Below, in pieces: positions 6,504 to 9,650 of a DNA stretch of 9,650 nucleotides. A model generated the notes under the pieces. That model had not been told where the DNA came from, searched no databases, and saw only the letters and a list, made by a program, of their open reading frames with translations. The stretch is from Patescibacteria group bacterium UBA4067 (GTDB taxonomy: Bacteria; Patescibacteriota; Minisyncoccia; Minisyncoccales; Minisyncoccaceae): positions 1-9,650 of the forward strand of contig DFZB01000060.1 in NCBI GenBank assembly GCA_002382025.1, in the 5' to 3' direction. The translations under genes were made by a program, and so were the position numbers. Every line of letters starts with the position of its first letter. Positions within the stretch are counted from its first letter, which is position 1.

Positions 6504-7105
6504 TGGAAAAAGGAAAATTTATTATCATAGAGGGTATTGATGGTTGCGGAGGTGAAACTCAGACTAATCTTTTGTCTGATTTTTTTATTAATCAGGGAAA
6601 ACAAATTGAAAAATTAACTTATCCTCAATACGATAAACCAATTGGGCAATTAATTCATAATTTTTTATATGAAAAATATGATTTGTCTCCAGAAGTTCAA
6701 GCTTTAATATATTTTTCTGAGTTTGTTAAAGACAAAGAAAAAATAGAAGAAGATATACAAAAAGGAAAAATATTAATTAGTGATAGATATTTTACATCCA
6801 CTTTAGTTTATCAGGGATTAAGGGGAGTTGCTTTAGAAAAATTAATTTCATTGTCTAATTTATTTAATATTTCTAAGCCAGATTTATGTATTTATTTAAG
6901 AATTTCTCCTGAAACATCGAAAAAAAGAAAGTCTCAAGAGAAACAAGGAAATTTAGATAGAAATGAAAAAGATTTGGAGTTTTTAAAAAATCTTGTTAAC
7001 ATGTATGATAAAATTGCAAAAGATAATTTATTTTGCAAATGGAAAATTATTAATGGAGAACAATCAATTGAAGAGGTATATGATCAAATAATTAAATTAA
7101 TATGA
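6503..7105 (+). CDS. tmk: Thymidylate (dTMP) kinase with non-canonical P-loop
   Basis: Phosphorylates dTMP to dTDP for DNA synthesis. The 200 residues and overall layout fit Tmk: strand FIIIEGIDG (6-14), DRYFTSTLVYQG (94-105) matching the family DRY..S..AYQG substrate motif, KPDLCIYLRISPE (125-137), and a LID region rich in lysine and arginine (139-153) ending LDRNE (151-155). The unusual feature is the Walker A loop. Families read G-x-D-G-x-G-K-[ST]-T-Q, but here residues 11-20 are GIDGCGGETQ. The phosphate-binding lysine is glycine (G17) and the next Ser/Thr is glutamate (E18). Several bases differ from Lys-Thr codons and the frame is intact, so a sequencing error is unlikely. It might be an active lineage variant or a changed kinase. 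It overlaps dcd (TAATG) and the next gene (ATGA), and its stop is TGA. Confidence 0.88.
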   Translation: MEKGKFIIIEGIDGCGGETQTNLLSDFFINQGKQIEKLTYPQYDKPIGQLIHNFLYEKYDLSPEVQALIYFSEFVKDKEKIEEDIQKGKILISDRYFTSTLVYQGLRGVALEKLISLSNLFNISKPDLCIYLRISPETSKKRKSQEKQGNLDRNEKDLEFLKNLVNMYDKIAKDNLFCKWKIINGEQSIEEVYDQIIKLI

Positions 7106-7737
7106 ATCCAAAACAAATAGGAATCATAATAATTACTTTAATATTAATAATAACTGGAGGTTTTTATTTTTTTAATAAAAATGAATCAGAAAATTTAGAA
7201 ATATATAAATATTTCAAAAATGATTTAGCTGGTTTTGAATTTAAATACTCTGAAAACATTCAACTAGAAAAAGATTTAACTGTTTCTGTTATTAAGATAA
7301 TTTCTTTTCCAGAAACACAGGGTTTGCTTGGTTTTGACCAAGAATCTTTAAATAAATACAAGGGTGATTTAGAAAAGGGGAATTTAAGCAATCAATCCAT
7401 TGATTGGGGAAAATATGGAAAAGTAATTAAACTTTCAAACAACATATATGGTCAAGAAGAATATATATTTGCAAGATTTGATATTTGTAGTGTTTTGTTT
7501 GAAAAACGATTGATTTTCTTTAAAGATGAATATATTATAATAATTACTTTAAAAGTGGAATCTGAATTAATGATTAATGAAAACCCCGAATACTTTAAAG
7601 AATATTATGATTGTATTGGTTGGAAAGAAAACAGCATGCTTGATTTTTATAACAATATAAACAATAATAAAGGTGTGCTTACTAATCAATGGTTAAATAA
7701 CTTTGATAGCATTATAAATAGCATAACTTTTAAATAA
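7102..7737 (+). CDS. Unrecognised membrane-anchored protein
   Basis: I do not recognise this 211-residue protein. Its N-terminus has a hydrophobic segment at about 7-24 (IGIIIITLILIITGGFYF) after MNPKQ. This fits a membrane anchor or uncleaved signal, with the rest outside the membrane. There is no lipobox cysteine. The soluble part is rich in aromatic, Asn, Lys and Ile residues. It contains AGFEFKYSENIQLE (43-56), a hydrophobic strand-like stretch (131-151), two cysteines (C129, C171) that could form a disulfide, and an N-rich patch (184-189). It ends FDSIINSITFK. The pattern of an anchor, a 'FEFKY' strand and a terminal 'F..I..S.TF' recalls small PsbP-like secreted proteins of CPR genomes, but this is an impression. 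Its ATG overlaps the tmk stop, so it is very likely translated with tmk. deoC starts two bases after its stop codon. It may simply be a passenger of the operon. Confidence 0.8.
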   Translation: MNPKQIGIIIITLILIITGGFYFFNKNESENLEIYKYFKNDLAGFEFKYSENIQLEKDLTVSVIKIISFPETQGLLGFDQESLNKYKGDLEKGNLSNQSIDWGKYGKVIKLSNNIYGQEEYIFARFDICSVLFEKRLIFFKDEYIIIITLKVESELMINENPEYFKEYYDCIGWKENSMLDFYNNINNNKGVLTNQWLNNFDSIINSITFK

Positions 7738-7738
7738 C

Positions 7739-8404
7739 ATGAAAAAACCAATCAATAAATACATAGATCATACTAATATTAAATTAGATGCAACAAAAGA
7801 AGATATTATTAAAACTTGTGACGAAGCTAAACAATATAGCTTTAGGGGTGTTTGCATTAGACCTAAATGGGTTAAAACCGTGTCCAAAGAATTAGAAGGA
7901 ACAGGCATTGAAGTAGTTGTTTTAATTGATGATCCAATAGGGGATAGTGACCACAAAGAAAGAGTCTCTTTATGTAAAAAAGCCAAAGAAGATGGAGCAA
8001 CAGACCTTGATATTGTTATTTCAATTCCTGATGTTAAGCATGAAAGATGGGAAAAAATAGAAAAAGATTTAAAAGAAATATGTAAAATAGCTCCCACTAA
8101 AGTTATTATTGCTTCTGGAATGTTAACTGATGAAGAAATTGCAAAAGCTTCTTCAATTGTTAAAGCTGCTGGTGCAATATGCGTAAAAACAGCTACTGAA
8201 AAAGATCCTTTGGAAAATAGAGAACTAGATGAAAAAGCAAGACATTTAAAGATAATGAGAAAAAATGCTCCTGGATTATTAATTAAAGCTTCTGGAAAAA
8301 TCCAAACACTAGAAAATGTTAATAAAATGATTAAAGCTGGAGCTGATATTATTGGTTCAAGTAATGGCGTTAAAATAATGAAACAGGTTAAAAAATATGT
8401 ATAA
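7739..8404 (+). CDS. deoC: Deoxyribose-phosphate aldolase family protein (divergent DeoC)
   Basis: A DeoC/LacD-type class I aldolase (TIM barrel) expected to cleave 2-deoxyribose 5-phosphate to glyceraldehyde 3-phosphate and acetaldehyde. The 221 residues match bacterial DeoC. Family signatures: YIDHTNIKLDAT (8-19), GVCIRPKWV (37-45), the acidic D91 in TDLDIVI (88-94), the Schiff-base lysine K150 in CVKTAT (148-153), the second lysine K183 in IKASG (182-186), and GSSNGV (206-211). The catalytic trio thus looks complete. The phosphate-gripping loops differ: the usual TSTGFG after the Schiff-base lysine reads TATEKDPLENREL, KASGGIRT reads KASGKIQT, and GFPLG reads DDPIG (64-68). Substrate preference may therefore differ, and a related aldolase role cannot be excluded. 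It has no Shine-Dalgarno sequence and overlaps gatB by eight bases. A full-length antisense ORF lies opposite and is a shadow. Confidence 0.85.
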   Translation: MKKPINKYIDHTNIKLDATKEDIIKTCDEAKQYSFRGVCIRPKWVKTVSKELEGTGIEVVVLIDDPIGDSDHKERVSLCKKAKEDGATDLDIVISIPDVKHERWEKIEKDLKEICKIAPTKVIIASGMLTDEEIAKASSIVKAAGAICVKTATEKDPLENRELDEKARHLKIMRKNAPGLLIKASGKIQTLENVNKMIKAGADIIGSSNGVKIMKQVKKYV

Positions 8405-9650
8405 AGCAACTATTGGCCTAGAAATACACTTTGAATCAAAGACTAGATCAAAAATGTTTTGTTCTTGTGTTAATGAAGCAAATAATTCTTTAGAAGAAAA
8501 ACCAAATACTAATATTTGTCCGATTTGTACTGGGCAACCAGGAACATTGCCAACTATTAATGAAGAGGCGATTAATAAAGTCATTATGACTGGATTAGCA
8601 TTGAATTGTGAGATTGCTTCTCAATCAAAGTTTGATAGAAAGAACTATTTTTATCCTGATTTACCAAAAGGATATCAAATATCTCAATACGATATGCCAT
8701 TTTGTAAAAACGGCTATTTAGATATCTCATTAGAGAACAAAGAGATTAAAAGAATTAGAATCACTAGAATTCACATGGAAGAAGATACAGCTAAACTTTA
8801 TCATGTTAATGGAAAAACATTAGTTGATTTTAATAGATCTGGTGTTCCTTTAATGGAATTAGTAACTGAACCAGACATTAGTTCTTCAGAAGAAGCAAAA
8901 AAGTTTTGTCAGGAATTACAATTAATCTTAAGATATCTCGATGTTTCAGATGCTAATATGGAAAAAGGACAAATGCGTTGTGAAGTGAACATTTCTTTAA
9001 GCAAGAATGATAAACTTGGAACAAAAGTAGAAATTAAAAATCTTAATTCATTTAAATCGGTTGAAAAATCAATTGAATATGAAATTAAAAGACAGAAAGA
9101 ATTATTAGATAAGGGAGAAACAATAATTCAAGAAACAAGAGGTTGGGATGATGCAAAAGCATTAACCTTTTCCCAAAGAGAAAAAGAAAGTGCTCATGAA
9201 TATAGATATTTTCCTGAGCCAGATTTACCATTAATCACCATTAGTAAAGAAAAAATAGAAAGTATAAAAAGTAAAATGCCAGAACTACCCAATCAAAAAA
9301 GAAAAAGATTTAAAGAAGAATACGGCTTAGATGAAAAAACAATAGAATTCTTTATTAAAGATGTTCGATTAAGTAATTATCTAGAAAAAGCTGCCTCTGA
9401 ATCATGTTGTTGGGCAAAAGAAGAATCATGTACAAAAGATAATAAAGAAATAATTAAAATTTGTGCAAACTATTTAACAACAGATCTTCAATATCTTTTA
9501 AAAAATGAAGAAGATGTTGATTTAGAAAAAAGAATCACTCCTGAAAATTTTGGTGAATTTATTTGTTTAATTGGTCAGGAAAAAATATCCAGTAAAATAG
9601 CTAAAATTGTATTAGAAGAAATGTTTAACAATGGAAAAGACCCTTCTCAT
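8397..9650 (+). CDS. gatB: Asp/Glu-tRNA(Asn/Gln) amidotransferase subunit B, 3'-truncated by window end
   Basis: GatB of the GatCAB complex, which activates mischarged Glu-tRNA-Gln (and often Asp-tRNA-Asn) with ATP and uses ammonia from GatA to amidate it. The visible 418 codons cover the catalytic cradle and most of the helical region. The family is about 475-500 residues, so the C-terminal YqeY-like tail is cut off. Motifs: ATIGLEIHFE (4-13), a zinc-type cysteine set (C22, C24, C41, C44), FYPDLPKGYQISQYDMP (85-101), HMEEDTAKL (126-134), DFNRSGVPLMELVTEPD (144-160), SDANMEKGQMRCE (184-196), KNLNSF (214-219), and YRYFPEPDLP (269-278). HMEEDTAKL shows Ala where the family usually has Gly. The start overlaps the deoC stop by eight bases. 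A weak AGG lies nine bases upstream (8385-8387). Its presence suggests that Gln-tRNA and/or Asn-tRNA are made by the indirect route; gatA and gatC lie elsewhere. Confidence 0.95.
   Translation, partial: MYKATIGLEIHFESKTRSKMFCSCVNEANNSLEEKPNTNICPICTGQPGTLPTINEEAINKVIMTGLALNCEIASQSKFDRKNYFYPDLPKGYQISQYDMPFCKNGYLDISLENKEIKRIRITRIHMEEDTAKLYHVNGKTLVDFNRSGVPLMELVTEPDISSSEEAKKFCQELQLILRYLDVSDANMEKGQMRCEVNISLSKNDKLGTKVEIKNLNSFKSVEKSIEYEIKRQKELLDKGETIIQETRGWDDAKALTFSQREKESAHEYRYFPEPDLPLITISKEKIESIKSKMPELPNQKRKRFKEEYGLDEKTIEFFIKDVRLSNYLEKAASESCCWAKEESCTKDNKEIIKICANYLTTDLQYLLKNEEDVDLEKRITPENFGEFICLIGQEKISSKIAKIVLEEMFNNGKDPSH

Noticed and set aside
7690..7718. TATAAA in the 3' end of the 7102-7737 gene as a possible deoC promoter
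   Set aside because: The matching -35 (TGGTTA) has only three of six consensus bases, and TATAAA occurs easily by chance at this composition.
7768..8409. A 213-codon ORF on the - strand covering almost all of deoC
   Set aside because: It mirrors deoC and reads as a low-complexity hydrophobic Ser/Ile/Leu string expected from the reverse of a Lys/Glu-rich AT-rich gene. No family motif is visible and there is no separate promoter space.

Overview
The window looks like a gene-dense piece of chromosome from a small-genome bacterium, most likely of the Candidate Phyla Radiation (Patescibacteria, perhaps Parcubacteria). This rests on very low GC (roughly 30% by eye), shortened versions of universal proteins (PheT without its EMAP/OB tRNA-binding domain), near absence of Shine-Dalgarno sequences, AGA as the dominant arginine codon, and a gene order unlike model bacteria. 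No marker fixes the lineage. The standard bacterial code fits: rplK and tmk end in TGA and the other complete genes end in TAA, so TGA is not read as glycine here.

All eleven genes lie on the + strand and almost touch. The left block is pheS (cut by the window start), pheT and gyrB, giving the two subunits of phenylalanyl-tRNA synthetase and DNA gyrase subunit B. A 44-base gap after gyrB is the only real intergenic space. It holds a good sigma70-type promoter whose predicted start coincides with the secE ATG, so secE may be transcribed leaderless. The right block follows: secE (preprotein translocase), nusG (transcription elongation/termination), rplK (ribosomal protein L11), dcd (dCTP deaminase, probably also cleaving dUTP), tmk (dTMP kinase with an abnormal P-loop), an unrecognised membrane-anchored protein, deoC (a divergent deoxyribose-phosphate aldolase) and gatB (amidotransferase subunit B, cut by the window end).

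secE-nusG-rplK is the conserved start of the bacterial L11 operon, but the expected rplA (L1) is missing after rplK and deoxynucleotide genes follow instead. Dcd can turn dCTP towards dUMP, the precursor of dTMP, and Tmk phosphorylates dTMP to dTDP. The thymidylate synthase between them is not in the window. DeoC would degrade deoxyribose 5-phosphate. Overlaps of 1 to 8 bases (rplK/dcd, dcd/tmk, tmk/hypothetical, deoC/gatB) suggest co-transcription and translational coupling.

This is largely housekeeping DNA. I see no mobile element, CRISPR array, RNA gene, tandem repeat or defence system. The points most worth a second look are the lysine-less P-loop of Tmk, the altered phosphate-binding loops of DeoC, the predicted leaderless secE promoter and the domain loss in PheT.
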